Below the pieces are notes generated by a model that saw only the letters and a program-made list of their open reading frames with translations, had not been told where the DNA came from and did not search any database. From contig JAFBJZ010000291.1 in the NCBI GenBank assembly GCA_016785225.1, forward strand, positions 362,001 through 426,000: a DNA stretch of 64,000 nt. Reading direction: 5' to 3'. The DNA is from Psettodes erumei. Lineage: Eukaryota > Chordata > Actinopteri > Pleuronectiformes > Psettodidae. Numbering within the stretch: the first letter of the stretch is position 1; each line of letters opens with the position of its first letter. A program made the translations under genes and the position numbers. This document shows positions 49,106-62,291 of this stretch, piece by piece.

Positions 49106-51646
49106 GTACCTCTTATTTCAGAAACCTTTGCAGCTGCATTTTGTATTTGAGCGTTGTTTCTTCTTTTTACGTTGCGTGTTGATTGAATTTTTTATCCGCT
49201 CTCTGCAGATGAGTTTTTTTTTTTCTAGTACAAGAAGCACTCGCCTTCACATTTTCATTTTCACCTAATAATCCTTGTTGTGTTTTTTATTTTTCTGGCT
49301 CAGATTTGTGAATCCCCCAAAAAAATCTCAAATCTTGTCCATCAACAAATCACCCAGACTTTTTTTTTTTTTTTTAAATGGCAGCTGCCTGACATTAAAT
49401 TAGCAAACAGAGCAGAGGTGGAGTTGAACGTCTGAGCGTCTCCGGTGACAACGAACAAAACAAACAACGGGCAGATTATTGATAAGGACAGTAGCTGCAG
49501 TCCTCTCATTTGTGTTTATGTTGTGTATTTGTCGCTCCTCTGCACATTCACAGACGCTTAATGTCCCCGGTCTGTTCCCATCATGCAGTTTGGGGGGGGC
49601 GTATCTGCGCCAGCATTGTTTTCCAGCGTGACACCATAAACAGGCACTGAGAGACAGATCGCCTGGACACGCCCAGCTGGAAATCGAGCGCTCCTCGCGC
49701 CCGCCCTCCTCTGGTTTTTACGGCTCCAAACGAGACACGGCGGCGGCCCCTCGGGGGAATCGGAGCGGTTTCAGCCGCGCGATAATTGGACCAGCTGTCT
49801 GCGGCAGCAACGGCAGTTTGCGCGTCGAGCCCGAGTCGTCGGCGAGACCCGACGGAAGAGTTCCTTCCAGTGGGAATATGGCCGTCATTATTTCTTATTC
49901 ATTTCACCCAGAGTTGGTCTTTTCCCCCCCCGGAGTTCGCTCCGCTGTCATGAGCCTTTTGCCACGCGGTTAACTAATTGGCTGGTCTCCGCCGCCCGGC
50001 CTTTCTCGTTTTCTCCGCTCTGTCTTCTGCTGATTGTATTCGCCACAGGCGAACCACTCAGACGGTTGATATAGATATATTTTTTTTCCTGCCGCGCTTT
50101 AAAATCCGTCAGGATATAAAAATACCACAGTGGCAACGAGATCAAAAACTCGGCGGGAAACGCGTTGAATCGCCTTCTCAGGTGTTTGTACTGTCGCACG
50201 CAGAAGAAACGCGCGTCACGCACTTTCTGGTGATTTTTATCTGTTAGCAAAGCAACAGGAGAGATTATTTATCGATTTACGCGTTATCCTCGTTTTCCAT
50301 CTGAGCCGGCAGGAGAGCTCGGTCACACCTGCGTTATCCGACAGACTCAAACGTTTTCCTGTTACTCTCGGGCCTTGTTTCCCATGTGTGTCGTCCAGAT
50401 CCAGGGGCTGGAGTGGATGGTGTCCCTGTACAACAACAACCTGAACGGGATCCTGGCCGACGAGATGGGCCTCGGCAAAACCATCCAGACCATCGCCCTC
50501 ATCACCTACCTGATGGAGCACAAGAGGCTCAACGGCCCCTATCTCATCATCGTCCCGCTCTCGTCAGTACTGCCCCCTCTTATCACCTTATCACCTCATC
50601 ACCTCATCACCTCATCGCCTCATCACACCTTATCGCCTCATCACGTTATCGGGAGCCGTCCCGCCTCCCGTTTGTAACGCCGTATCCGCGCGGGGAAAGA
50701 CGAACGTCGCGTCGGCCGGAGCTGAGTTTCACATCCGGTTTGGAAAAGCTTCGCGCGGTGCAGCGTGGATCTCATGTAGCCTGTCTGTCGCAATCGTTTT
50801 TCACCGTTTAGCATTTGTTTTTTTTTAAAAATCTTGGCTGCTCGACAGATGACGTGCTCTGCTCCGGTAGCAATTCCGGCAGCGTTCGACCTTCCCGGGC
50901 AGAAACCCCCGTGGGATAAAAACCCAGCTCAGCTTCCTGAAACACTTTCAGGGCTGAAAAGACGAGGACAAATAAGCGTGGTGTAGTCGGAGAGCGGTAC
51001 TGAAGTGCGCGACAAAAAGAAGCTGCATCAATGCAGAGTAAACGTTCCGCCTCACTTTAATTTGAAGAAAAATGTGAAGCAAAAGCAAAATCTTCTCTTT
51101 TATTTTGAGATGAAAATATGAGAATCTCTTCAAAACCTGTATTTTTTTTCCCCCCTCACACCCTTCATCCCTTTTAAGCCTTAAACGTGGCAGGTGAGCG
51201 CAGCCTTTTGTATTCAGAGCTTTCACACAGCATTAGAGGGGAGCGGAAAACTCAGCGATGTAATTCCCATTTTAACATTTCACCTCATTAGTATTTCTTT
51301 AAAGTGATAATTTACAACGTGCTGGTGTTAAAGGATTACAGCGAGCGCGGGGGATGGGGGGGGGTCGTTTCCTGCGCTTAAAATGTGATATCTAACGAGC
51401 GGCGCCGCGCTCCCGCTCTCTTCACCATCACGGTTGTGGCCTCCCCCAACATCATGTGACTCCACCTGTCTCTTCTTCTCAGGACTTTGTCCAACTGGGT
51501 CTACGAACTGGACAAGTGGGCGCCGTCCGTGGTCAAGATTGCTTACAAGGTAAGAAAAAAAAAAAAAGTTGGTTCTCCCCCCCCCATCTAAGACGCTCTG
51601 ACTTCCTTCTGCTCACTTCTTACCGTCTTGTCTTTGTGTGTGTGTC

Positions 51647-51687
<41 letters not shown>

Positions 51688-54600
51688 TGTCTTCGGTAGG
51701 GCACCCCCGCTCTTCGCCGCGGGCTCGTGCCTCAGCTCCGCAGCGGGAAATTCAACGTCCTGCTGACCACCTACGAATACATCATCAAGGACAAGCACAT
51801 CCTGGCCAAGGTGAGGCGGATCGAACCTTCGCTCCCGCGGGATAACCTGCCGTCACGCACAGGAGCGTCGCACGCTTTCTCTAAAAACACACACTCGCCC
51901 TCCGACCGGGCAGCCGCCGCGCCGCCAGACCGAACAAACAGTGTCGGCGATTTGTTTTTGCACACGTCGTCGAGGGTTTGGACGCGATCGACCGCAACAA
52001 ATCGCGTCCTCCTCCGTTTTTGATTTAAGTTAAAAAATGTTTAAAGTTCCTCTTGAGGAGCAGTAAACAAATCCCTGCGTCCGCGTCAGCTGGAATCGAT
52101 TGCGGTCGGCGCCACAGAGCCACGGTCGCGCGCTTTTTCAGTTCGCACGCGGCACATCGCTGAACATGCGACGTTTTCGGAGGCACGTTCGGTCGCGGCC
52201 GGTTTAGAAACTGAAGGTGTTGTTCCCGCGCACAGATCCGCTGGAAGTACATGATCGTGGACGAGGGCCACCGCATGAAGAACCACCACTGCAAGCTGAC
52301 GCAGGTGCTGAACACGCACTACGTGGCCCCGCGCCGCCTCCTCCTCACCGGCACGCCGCTGCAGAACAAGCTGCCGGAGCTGTGGGCGCTGCTCAACTTC
52401 CTGCTGCCCACCATCTTCAAGAGCTGCAGCACCTTCGAGCAGTGGTTCAACGCGCCGTTCGCCATGACGGGGGAGAGGGTGAGCGGGCGCGGTTCTTTAT
52501 TCCCCATAGTCCATCTTAAGCCCAGAAAATAACACAAAGTTCCTCTGCAAACCCATCGTGTTCTCACGGCGCCAGACTCGTACTAAACGTTATCAGTGCT
52601 GTGTCACTCTGGCTTTGGGTGACGGCCGCTGGAACACAGCAATTATTTTATTTAATACCTGTTTTGTTTTGTTTTTTCCCCTCGGCGCTGCAAAACTTCT
52701 TCCCGATGGACGAGGATGAAACTCGGCGGCATTTTAATTAAATTAAAACGAGCCACTTCAACTGTATGATGGGAGACCCTCAGCTAAATACACAAACTAT
52801 GTTGTTTAAGGCAGGTAGCAGATAAAACGGCACAAAATAGTGCAAATGGGCAGAGTGGCGTAAGTGTGATGAAGGGAGTTTCTGCGTTTGAGAGAGAGTG
52901 ATTAATGCTCTCGTCTTATCTCCACAGCGGCAAAACAGAGGAGCGCGTGGTTTCCCCCGAAGATTGAGCCGCCGATTTTATCTCCGAAGGGTCGTTTTGA
53001 TTTGAGATAATTATCGGAGAATCCGTGGTGTGTTTCATGGGGAAAGTGAAATTTTGATCACAGAAATTGGCTCGCAGCCGCCGGAAACCCTCCGGGGAGC
53101 GGAGAACAGAAGTTCTTGAATGCTTTTTAGCGTAAACTGCACTGGGACACGTTTTTTTTCTGCGAAAGGTAAGAGAAAGCTGATAAAAGGTTTCATCAGA
53201 CGGATCCGTCTTCTGATCAGTTTCCCCAGAGGACCTTCCTCCTTGCACCGCGTCTCCTCAAAATGAAGCAAAACGCGGTGAAGTTACCGGGACAGAGACG
53301 TGACAGCGGGAAACTTTTTCCAAACAAAGATTAGAATTTACCAAACGTTCTCTGGCCCTCGGGGGAAGTTCAGCTCGGGTGACAAACCGGCGTCCTCGTC
53401 GGCGACGTCGTGGGCCGCTGCGATCTTCAAACTTTTTAAAAAATTTTATTTCGTATTTTTCTTTCCTCCGCGGAGCCGTCCACTCTCCGGTGGCGTCGGG
53501 CCCGAAGCGGAGTAAACCCAATTTGCTGTAAACAAAAGGCGTCTCCAAACCACGAGACGGAGGAGACGAAGAAAAACAAAAGGGAGAAGCTGCTGCACCC
53601 AGAACCTGCAGGTCGGGCTCCGACCGATCCGACTGTCGCTTTGCAGGAAAACTACAAATAAACAGGCGCTTATTTTGTTTTTTTCTGAGCTCTGGAAGCC
53701 TGAGCAGCAAATGTGCTGCAGATTTACCTTTTTTTTTTTTTTTGCTTTCCCTCCACTTTGATCATTACATTCATATGAAAGGCGCCTCAGAGAGAGAAAC
53801 TGAAGTGATGGTGGGACGAGAGGCCGATCGTGAACGCCGGAGACTATCGGGCCGCCTCTTCTCCAACCACACGCTGAAATTCAGTCAATGAAGGCTCCAC
53901 GTCGGCGATGAAAATGAACAGCCCCCGGGCCGCGCTGATAAGAGAAACTGTGGAGGCGTAATAAGTCTTCCTGTCGCCGCCGTCAGGCCGGGCGCAGATT
54001 TAAGAAAAAACACAAAACAACAATTTGTCTGGCCAAGATTAGAGTGAAAAAAACCTCCTTAATAACAATGAATGATAAGATGCTAAATGTTAGTATATAA
54101 AAGGTGATTTCTCTGCTTATATATATAAAAAAAAAAACAATTTTAAAAGGACTTGAACGCAGCCTCGGGGAAAGAGGCCGGCCGCGGTTCGTTTTCTACC
54201 GGGAGGTCAAACCGCCGCCTGCACAGTCACAACCCAACCCCATCCGCTCTCACCTGTCCAGGTGGACCTCAACGAGGAGGAGACCATCCTGATCATCCGC
54301 CGCCTGCACAAGGTGCTCCGCCCCTTCCTGCTGCGCCGACTGAAGAAGGAGGTGGAGTCTCAACTGCCGGAGAAGGTGAACAACCCGATTTTATTTTATT
54401 TTATTTTATTTTTATTTATTGGTTAGTTATAACCAACCAGGAAGCATGTTGTAAAAAAAATAATGCAAGGCCTTTCTGAAAAAAAAGAAAAGTGCATCAT
54501 CAGATCAGAGATTTGCAGAGGCGACGTAATCTGGATTAACGAGATGATGACACCAGGATTTGTGTAAAGAGCTTCATACAAACTGGGCTGAAACTAACGA

Positions 54601-55703
54601 TCCTTCGATTCCATTAATCGATCAATATTGTTTCAGCCAAATCTTTAAGAGGGGCGAAAATGCCCATCACAGTTTTACCGGAATCACAAATGAGATTGTT
54701 AAAAGTCCTTTTGTCCAAAACCGAGAGATGCCGAGAGATTTACAGCGATATGAAACCGGGAAAAAGATGAGCCAAAAGAAAATGTTTTTGTAAAAAAGAA
54801 AGTGAGTGAAAAGATGAATCGATTGATCGATCGATCGCAGCAGCTCTGCTCATTACACCCTCAGGTCTGTGCAGGACTTTCTTTCTCAACAGCTGCGTTT
54901 GTTTGTTTGTTTGTTTGTTTGTTTGTCTGTCGCTCACACGCAGGTGGAGTACGTCATAAAGTGCGACATGTCGGCCATTCAGAAGGTCCTGTACCGCCAC
55001 ATGCAGAAAGGCATCCTGCTCACCAGACGGCTCCGAGAAGGACAAGAAGGTAAGTTTACACGCCCCCCGCTGTTTGACAGCGTGACGTCAGAGCGTCCCC
55101 CCCGAGCTCTTCTGTGTGAGTCGCCCCGTGTGAAACTGTGGTGGGAAAAAAAAAACACAAGGCCGCTGAAGGTGACCGTAAACTTTCTACAACTTCTGAC
55201 GCTGCATCTCGCCTTTGAGCCTCCACTGAGGGTGAAGTGCAGCAGAACCTGGGAGGGGGTGAACGCTGCTGCGAATACAAATGAGCGTTCACGGCTTTTA
55301 ATGCCCAGTATTTTTTTTTTTTTATCCTGTCCGCTGCATTTAGCAGCTAAACAGCCAGATATTTCCACTCGGGAGGTGGTGGTAGAGACCAAAGATGGAG
55401 CTAAAAGGGAGGGATCACCGGTTTTAATTTCCATTCTCTGTGAAATTTGCTTTCTCCAGGGCAAAGGGGGGGCGAAGACCCTGATGAACACCATCATGCA
55501 GCTGAAGAAGATCTGCAACCATCCGTACATGTTCCAGCACATCGAGGTGAGAGTCGGGGACGAGGACGTAGCGATTTAAGGAGGAGCTGATGAGAAGTTG
55601 TGATTTGGTTTTAAAACGTTCTGTGTCGCAGGAATCTTTTGCCGAGCACCTGGGTTATCCGAACGGCATCATCAACGGGTAGGCGTCGTCGCGCCTGTCA
55701 CGG

Positions 55704-55752
<49 letters not shown>

Positions 55753-58700
55753 ACTTTTACTGCGTTCCTGCTGGTTTGCACGTGGAAAAAACCCGACGAT
55801 GCGCTCCGGCCTCCGACAGGCACGAGCTGTACCGAGCGTCCGGGAAGTTCGAGCTGCTGGATCGCATCCTGCCCAAGCTGCAGGCCACGAGCCACCGGGT
55901 CCTGCTGTTCTGCCAGATGACCTCGCTCATGACCATCATGGAGGACTACTTCAGCTACCGCAACTTCCAGTACTTGCGTCTGGACGGTGAGCCCGACCCT
56001 TCCTAATGACAAGTACGACGTGGAATACGTCGTACGTAATTACTAGAAACGTCCCGCGCCGATTCTGAGAATTAGTATCGGAGGACGCGTTGTAAGACCA
56101 GGACCAGGACCGGACTAACTTCCTTATGGTTCCATGATATACACGCTTTATTTACCTGGTGGCACGTTATTGTTTACACGTCAGAAGAAGAAGAAGGAAG
56201 AAAGGCGTTTTAGAAATAGAGAAACTTTTAAGGTCTCTCGCTCCTTCCTCCCTTTTATTAATATTTTTTCCTAATTTGAGGTTGACTCACGCTCGTCTAG
56301 ACTAAAAGAACGACGGTGTCTCGCTCGGAGGCGTCGGAGAATTCCCGTTAGATATACTCTTTTCACATTAAATCCGCGCTTTTCATCTCGAACGTGAAAC
56401 AGAAAGGCGATCCCTCGCTGCAGAGACCTGAGTTCACGCAAGAAAAGTTCTTCAACAACGCTTTGTGTGAGCGACAGGCAGCGGCGAGCACCTTCAAACT
56501 GTGGCCAATTAAAAACGAAGAAAAAACAGTCCCGTGTTTGTCCGTACCAACTTGGCGGTCGCTCACATCTTGGTGAGTTATGGCGGTAATTCAGGGTTTT
56601 TGAGAGAATTGAATTAAAGGACTCGGCTTTAACGCCGAGAACCGAACCACATGAAGAGACTCTGACTCTCCTCAGAGTTTGCACAGTTTAATCAGACGTA
56701 AGAAATGGTCCTCCATCTTTTTTTTTTTTTTAACACGTCGTGAACCCTGTTTAATGAGACACGCACCTTTAGCAGATGAAGACGAGGAGGAGGAGGAGGA
56801 GGAGCTGACTTTTGTCGACCTCGCATTTCAGGAACCACCAAGTCCGAGGACCGAGCGTCGCTGCTGAAGAAGTTCAACGAGGAGGGATCTCAGTACTTCA
56901 TCTTCCTGCTCAGCACCAGGGCCGGCGGCCTGGGCCTCAACCTGCAGGCGGCCGACACCGTCGTCATCTTCGACAGCGACTGGAACCCCCACCAGGTACG
57001 TTGGCGTATTATTATGTCGTAATCTCATCAGAGGCGCCTGGAACTTATTCTTATGCACTGAGCTGAAAACATCGCAGCGTGTAAATTTTTTCTTTCTCCG
57101 TTTCAACTGCTTTTCAAAGAGCGGCGACAGAAAAGAAAAAAAAAACACCTGGTTCTGGCGAAACTAAAATCCACTGCCTCGTTTATTTTTTATTTACAGT
57201 CGATCCAGGTTGCAGTAAAGTCTCCGTTTTGATTTCAAGGACGCCGACGCGGCCGGTTTCTCCAAACAAAAGGCGGCGGTCCAATCGAACTAACGTGCAT
57301 CACGAAGAAAAGTGATGCAAATCTGACGCCACGTTTTCTCTCCCACCCTCACCAGGACCTGCAGGCCCAGGACCGGGCCCACCGCATCGGGCAGCAGAAC
57401 GAGGTGCGCGTGCTCCGCCTCTGCACCGTCAACAGCGTGGAGGAGAAGATCCTGGCCGCCGCCAAGTACAAGCTGAACGTGGACCAGAAGGTGATCCAGG
57501 CCGGCATGTTCGACCAGAAGTCGTCCAGCCACGAGCGCCGCGCCTTCCTGCAGGCCATCTTAGAGCACGAGGAGCAGAACGAGGTAAAAAAAAAAAAGCT
57601 GAGCCAGGGGAGAACTTATTATATTGGAAGTAGGGTATGAGCGTCCAGAGGCGTCCGCGCCCGGAGGCGTCCGTGCGTCTCGGCATAATGAATGTCAGAG
57701 GCTATGAATAGAATCTTCGCCCCTCATGTTAAATTATTCATGCGGGTTTTGATTGAATTACCTCGGGCCCGGCGACGGCTCCGAAGATACGATCGCCGAG
57801 TCGACCGCCCTGCGCTTACGCCGCTACGTGGGATTGTGCTGCAATTTCAGCCGTTTAATTGGTCGTCCATCAAAACCGGCGCATCACGCCCCCCCCTGAA
57901 CAGAGACCTCTGTTCATCTGCAGCACGATTGCGTCGGGTTCACGGACGACCTTTTGACCTTTCCCCCTTTTTCTCCCGGTGCGATTCTAGGAGGAAGACG
58001 AGGTGCCCGACGACGAGACCCTTAACCAGATGATCGCCCGCAATGAGGATGAATTTGAGCTCTTCATGGTGAGATGAGTCCTGCTGTTTTCAACGCTTAA
58101 ATGGCCGGTTTTGAAATATTAATTTTGCCCGAGGAGCGGCGGCTGGCTGACAGCTGAGCGGGTGATCGTGATCGGTTCTTCATCGCGTATTCATTCGGGA
58201 TCTTTGACGCCGTTGGCAGTTTCTCTTCCAAACATCCGTACTGGATTTAACTGAGCCGAGCCGAGTGAATCTACGCTGCGTCTTTAGGCTAAATGCACGT
58301 CTTAAGTCACTAATCGTCGCGGCGACCGAAGCTACTGAAGCTGTGATTGGTCGGTTCGGCTCCGCAGCCTCTCACCGCGATCGCAGCGAATGAAACACGG
58401 CGGTTGCTGCTACATCACATAGTAAAACTTATGTTGTTTGACCCGGTTTGTTCTCCCGCCCCCGCAGCGCATGGACATGGACAGGCGGCGTGAGGACGCC
58501 CGAAACCCCAAGCGAAAGCCCGCCTGATGGAGGAGGACGAGCTGCCCTCCTGGATCATCAAGGACGACGCGGAGGTGGAGCGGCTGACGTACGAGGAGGA
58601 GGAGGAGAAGATGTTCGGGCGAGGGTCGCGCTGCCGCCGGGACGTGGACTACAGCGATGCGCTGACGGAGAAGCAGTGGCTGCGGGTAAACGCTTCGGCT

Positions 58701-61700
58701 CCTTCCGCTCTTTAGAATCGAATGTCGTTCGCTGAAACCTCGTCGCCAAAACTTTTATCTTTTCCGCTCACGCGCTCGCACGACATCCAGGTAATTACTG
58801 CAATCTGCTGCAACGCGCCGACTGCCTCCATTTGCATGGACTCACTTTGAATAATTTAAAGACGCGCAACGATGTCAGCGCTGCACACCTGTTGGACCCG
58901 CGCACATTTATTTATTTTTCATTGTCTTTAATTTGCTTGGTGCACTTCTTCTTTTTTTTTTGTTTTTGTTTATCACATTTTTTATGCACCAAATTGAAAA
59001 TTTTTTTTTTTTTTTTTTTTTGTTGCGTGAAGCCAGAGGTGACAATCAGCCACCTGCAGCAAACGCAGTGTGACACCTCTCCCACCCCCCCAGCAGAGAC
59101 GCCTCGGGCCCGGCAGAACCTTTTTATGGGCCGTGGCTCAGGTGTTCGAGTTGAACACGGAAATAGCACAAAGAAACTTTGAGGCGGCGGCGGGCGTGTC
59201 GGAGATCCGTGAAGCTCCGGGTGAAAGGAAGGAGGAAGTCACGACGTCGAGCTTTTTCCGTCCCCCGTGTGAAAACCTGAGGCTGAAGCTGGCGATGGCT
59301 CGGTTTGTTGGACGAATTCGGAAGAATTTTTTTTTTTAAAAATCCGTTTCATCGTGAAGCAGTTTTGATGCGGAGCCCCGCTCTGCTGGGAAAGAGCTCT
59401 GATTGGAGGAGCTGAAGATGAGAACCGGCTGCTGCGACCTGACAGACGACGTTTGTTTGTCACCAGAATTTTTTTTTTTTTTGTGGTGAAACGGCACCGA
59501 TCCCCTCAGCCTGCATCAAACCGAGAGATTTTTCTTTTTCGAGAAGATCCGTGAGCTGAGTGGAACCAGCTTTCGTGTTGTATTGTGGGAAATTAAAAAA
59601 AAATAAAATGCAGATGAGGATGTTTTCTGGCCGTCGTCGTCAAACAGCTGTCTGTTTTGCTTTTTGCTCCTCTGCCAGCAGATGAAACACGAGGATGCGC
59701 GGGCATAAATTACAGAAATCAAACGAAAACAAAACGAAGCTTAAAATCGACACTTCCTGTTTTATTCTCGCGGCGCTAACCGTGGCTCCTCTCCCCCCCT
59801 TCCCCGTTCCAGGCCATCGAGGACGGGAACCTGGAGGAGATGGAGGAGGAGATCCGGCTGAAGAAGCGCAAGCGCAAGAGACGCCAGGACAAGGACTCGT
59901 CCAGCAGGGACGACGGCGGCGGCAAGGCCAAGAAGAGACGGGGGCGCCCGCCGGCGGAGAAGCTTTCCCCCAACCCCCCGAGACTCACCAAGCAGATGAA
60001 CACCATCATCGACACCGTCATCAACTACAGGGACGGGTGAGTGGATTTCATCATCGTCATCATCAGAGTAGTTTTTCTCGAGTACGAATACACGAGCGTC
60101 GTGTCGTGTCCGCCGTCGATGACACGGGCGGAGAAAGCTGGAGCCGTTTGCGTCGCTGGGTCCAAAACCGGTTTGAGTCCCGGAAAACGAAAAACGAGGA
60201 TTCGAAAGTGGGATCGATTTCGCGGTGGCGGCCGATAACAGAGCGGCAGGAAGCGGCTTTACGTAGACCACAGCGTTTACGAGCGAGGCGGCGCCGCGGT
60301 GGAGCGGGGCCGGCTCGGATCCGCGCCCCCGTTCAGAGGGGTTCAGGGGGGAAGCGGTTCTGTTCGTCGGAACCGCAGCAAATCGGCCGTGTCTTTATTA
60401 TCCAATGGAAAGTACAGATTTCTCCCCGGTCAGCAGAATTAAAAAAAAAAAAAACAGACATGAAGTCATGTCTTTGGAGCAGCGCGCAGAGATAAACATC
60501 CCCCCGTCGCCTCGGTCCAACAGCCCTGTGCGGTCCGGCGTGTTGTGTCTGAGCGGTTCTGTCTCGGTCCTGTACGTGGAGGAACATGTGCGTCCGTGTT
60601 CCCATTACTCAAATATGCGCTGGCTGCAGCGCGACGCCCAGAAGCTTTTCCAGGAAACTGCTACCTGCCGTTCCAGAAGCCCGAATTCTTTCCTCTCCCG
60701 CCTGACGGTCCTTCTTCCCGGAGCATCTCAATCATCGCCCTGGCGCTCCTCGCGCTCAGACCGGGACCGGGAGGTGTTTGGAATTTCCACCCCGGGATGG
60801 CGGTTTTCCTCGCGAAAACCGCACGCGGCAGCTGTGACTTGGAGGAATTTATTTAATTCTTATCTCCTCCGGGGCAGCCGATCTCTGATAAACCCGACAA
60901 ACCCTTCCTTCCCTCCAGTATCTCTCCCGCCAATCATCAGCGGGGTCTGATCCCACAGCCCCCCCTCCCCCGCCCGTGGCCGTAGCGCCGGATCGAAAAG
61001 GCGGCGCACCTTTTGATGTGCCACGCGCGGCGGGTGATCACACGTTATCCAAGTCGCCTCAGATCAGATCGGCGGCCTTGCGATCACGGTGAGCCGCCGC
61101 GCTCGGCCGCTAATCTCCCACGCGGGAGTCGTCCTCGGCTTTTTACGCCCCCCCACGCGCTGAGGGAGGGAGGAGATTAACTCCGCTAACGAGCGGCTCA
61201 AACCGAGTAAAAGAGGAGAAACGGAGACGCAGTGAAAGGAGAAGGGGAGGGGAGCTAAGGTTTGAGAGGGACGCTGGGTTCGAGCGGGAAAAGACGGTCG
61301 GGGGTGGCGGGGTGGGTGGGGTCCAGGTTGCTTCCAAAGCAGCGGGGCTGAACGGATCGGGCCCGACGGGCCGGGCGGCTTCCAGGTTCCGGAAAGAGCC
61401 GCAACAGCTGCTCGTGTGATCGTGGGACGTCCCGCAGCAGATATTATAACACAGGAACTGTCACGTGATGACGACGACGATGATGATGATGATGATGATC
61501 GATGCCGTTTCTAAATCAAACCCGGGGCCGTTGGTTTCGTTTCCAGGTCCGGCAGGCAGCTGAGCGAGGTCTTCGTCCAGCTCCCGTCCAGGAAGGAGCT
61601 CCCGGAATACTATGAGCTGATCCGGAAACCCGTGGACTTCAAAAAGATCAAGGTACGAGGAAGCGGCGCTTTCACCCGCTGATCGAACGTTCCGATAAAG

Positions 61701-62242
61701 TTTGGATGGGTTTGCCGACTCCGGTGTGTCTCCCTGGAACAGGAGCGCGTGAGGAATCATAAGTACAGGAACGTGGGCGACCTGGAGAAGGACGTGATGC
61801 TGCTCTGTCACAACGCCCAGACCTTCAACCTGGAGGGATCCCAGGTCAGAGCCCTGCGGCGCTTCTTCTCTCCTCTGCACATCAAACGATGAACAGTAAA
61901 CAAACAGGTCTTCTTCTTCTTCTCCTCCATCTTTCCCCCGCAGATATACGAGGACTCCATCGTCCTCCAGTCGGTGTTCAAGAGCGCCAGACAGAAGATC
62001 GCCAAGGACGAGGAGAGCGACGACGACAGCGACGAGGACGACGAGGACGAGGACGAGTCGGAGGCCGAGGGTAAGACGGCGTGACGCACAAACGCCGACA
62101 ACAATCAGCTGATTATCAGGACTGTCGTCTCAGTTTGATTGTGTCGCACATTTTATTGTAACGGGATAGCATCACTTTAATAACTGTGATAGCAGAGAAC
62201 TGATTGTGGGATTAGAGATTAGATTACATGCCTTACAACTGT

Positions 62243-62291
<49 letters not shown>

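Noticed and set aside
48786..49268. Long open frame through the CA repeats around exon 15
   Set aside because: It reads exon 15 in the wrong frame and is held open only by the dinucleotide repeats.
50577..50655. Possible CRISPR-like array
   Set aside because: Short 10-base imperfect tandem units without spacers in a eukaryotic intron; it is a minisatellite.
54944..58685. The exon 21 and exon 28 length changes cancel (total of three bases)
   Set aside because: The shifted frame between them does stay open through exons 22-26, but it meets TAA at 58023-58025 in exon 27, so the second change cannot rescue the first.
60037..61546. Alternative exon for the 18-residue bromodomain insert known in human
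   Set aside because: No segment encoding anything like the human insert with splice sites was found in intron 29; exon 29 to exon 30 gives the short form.
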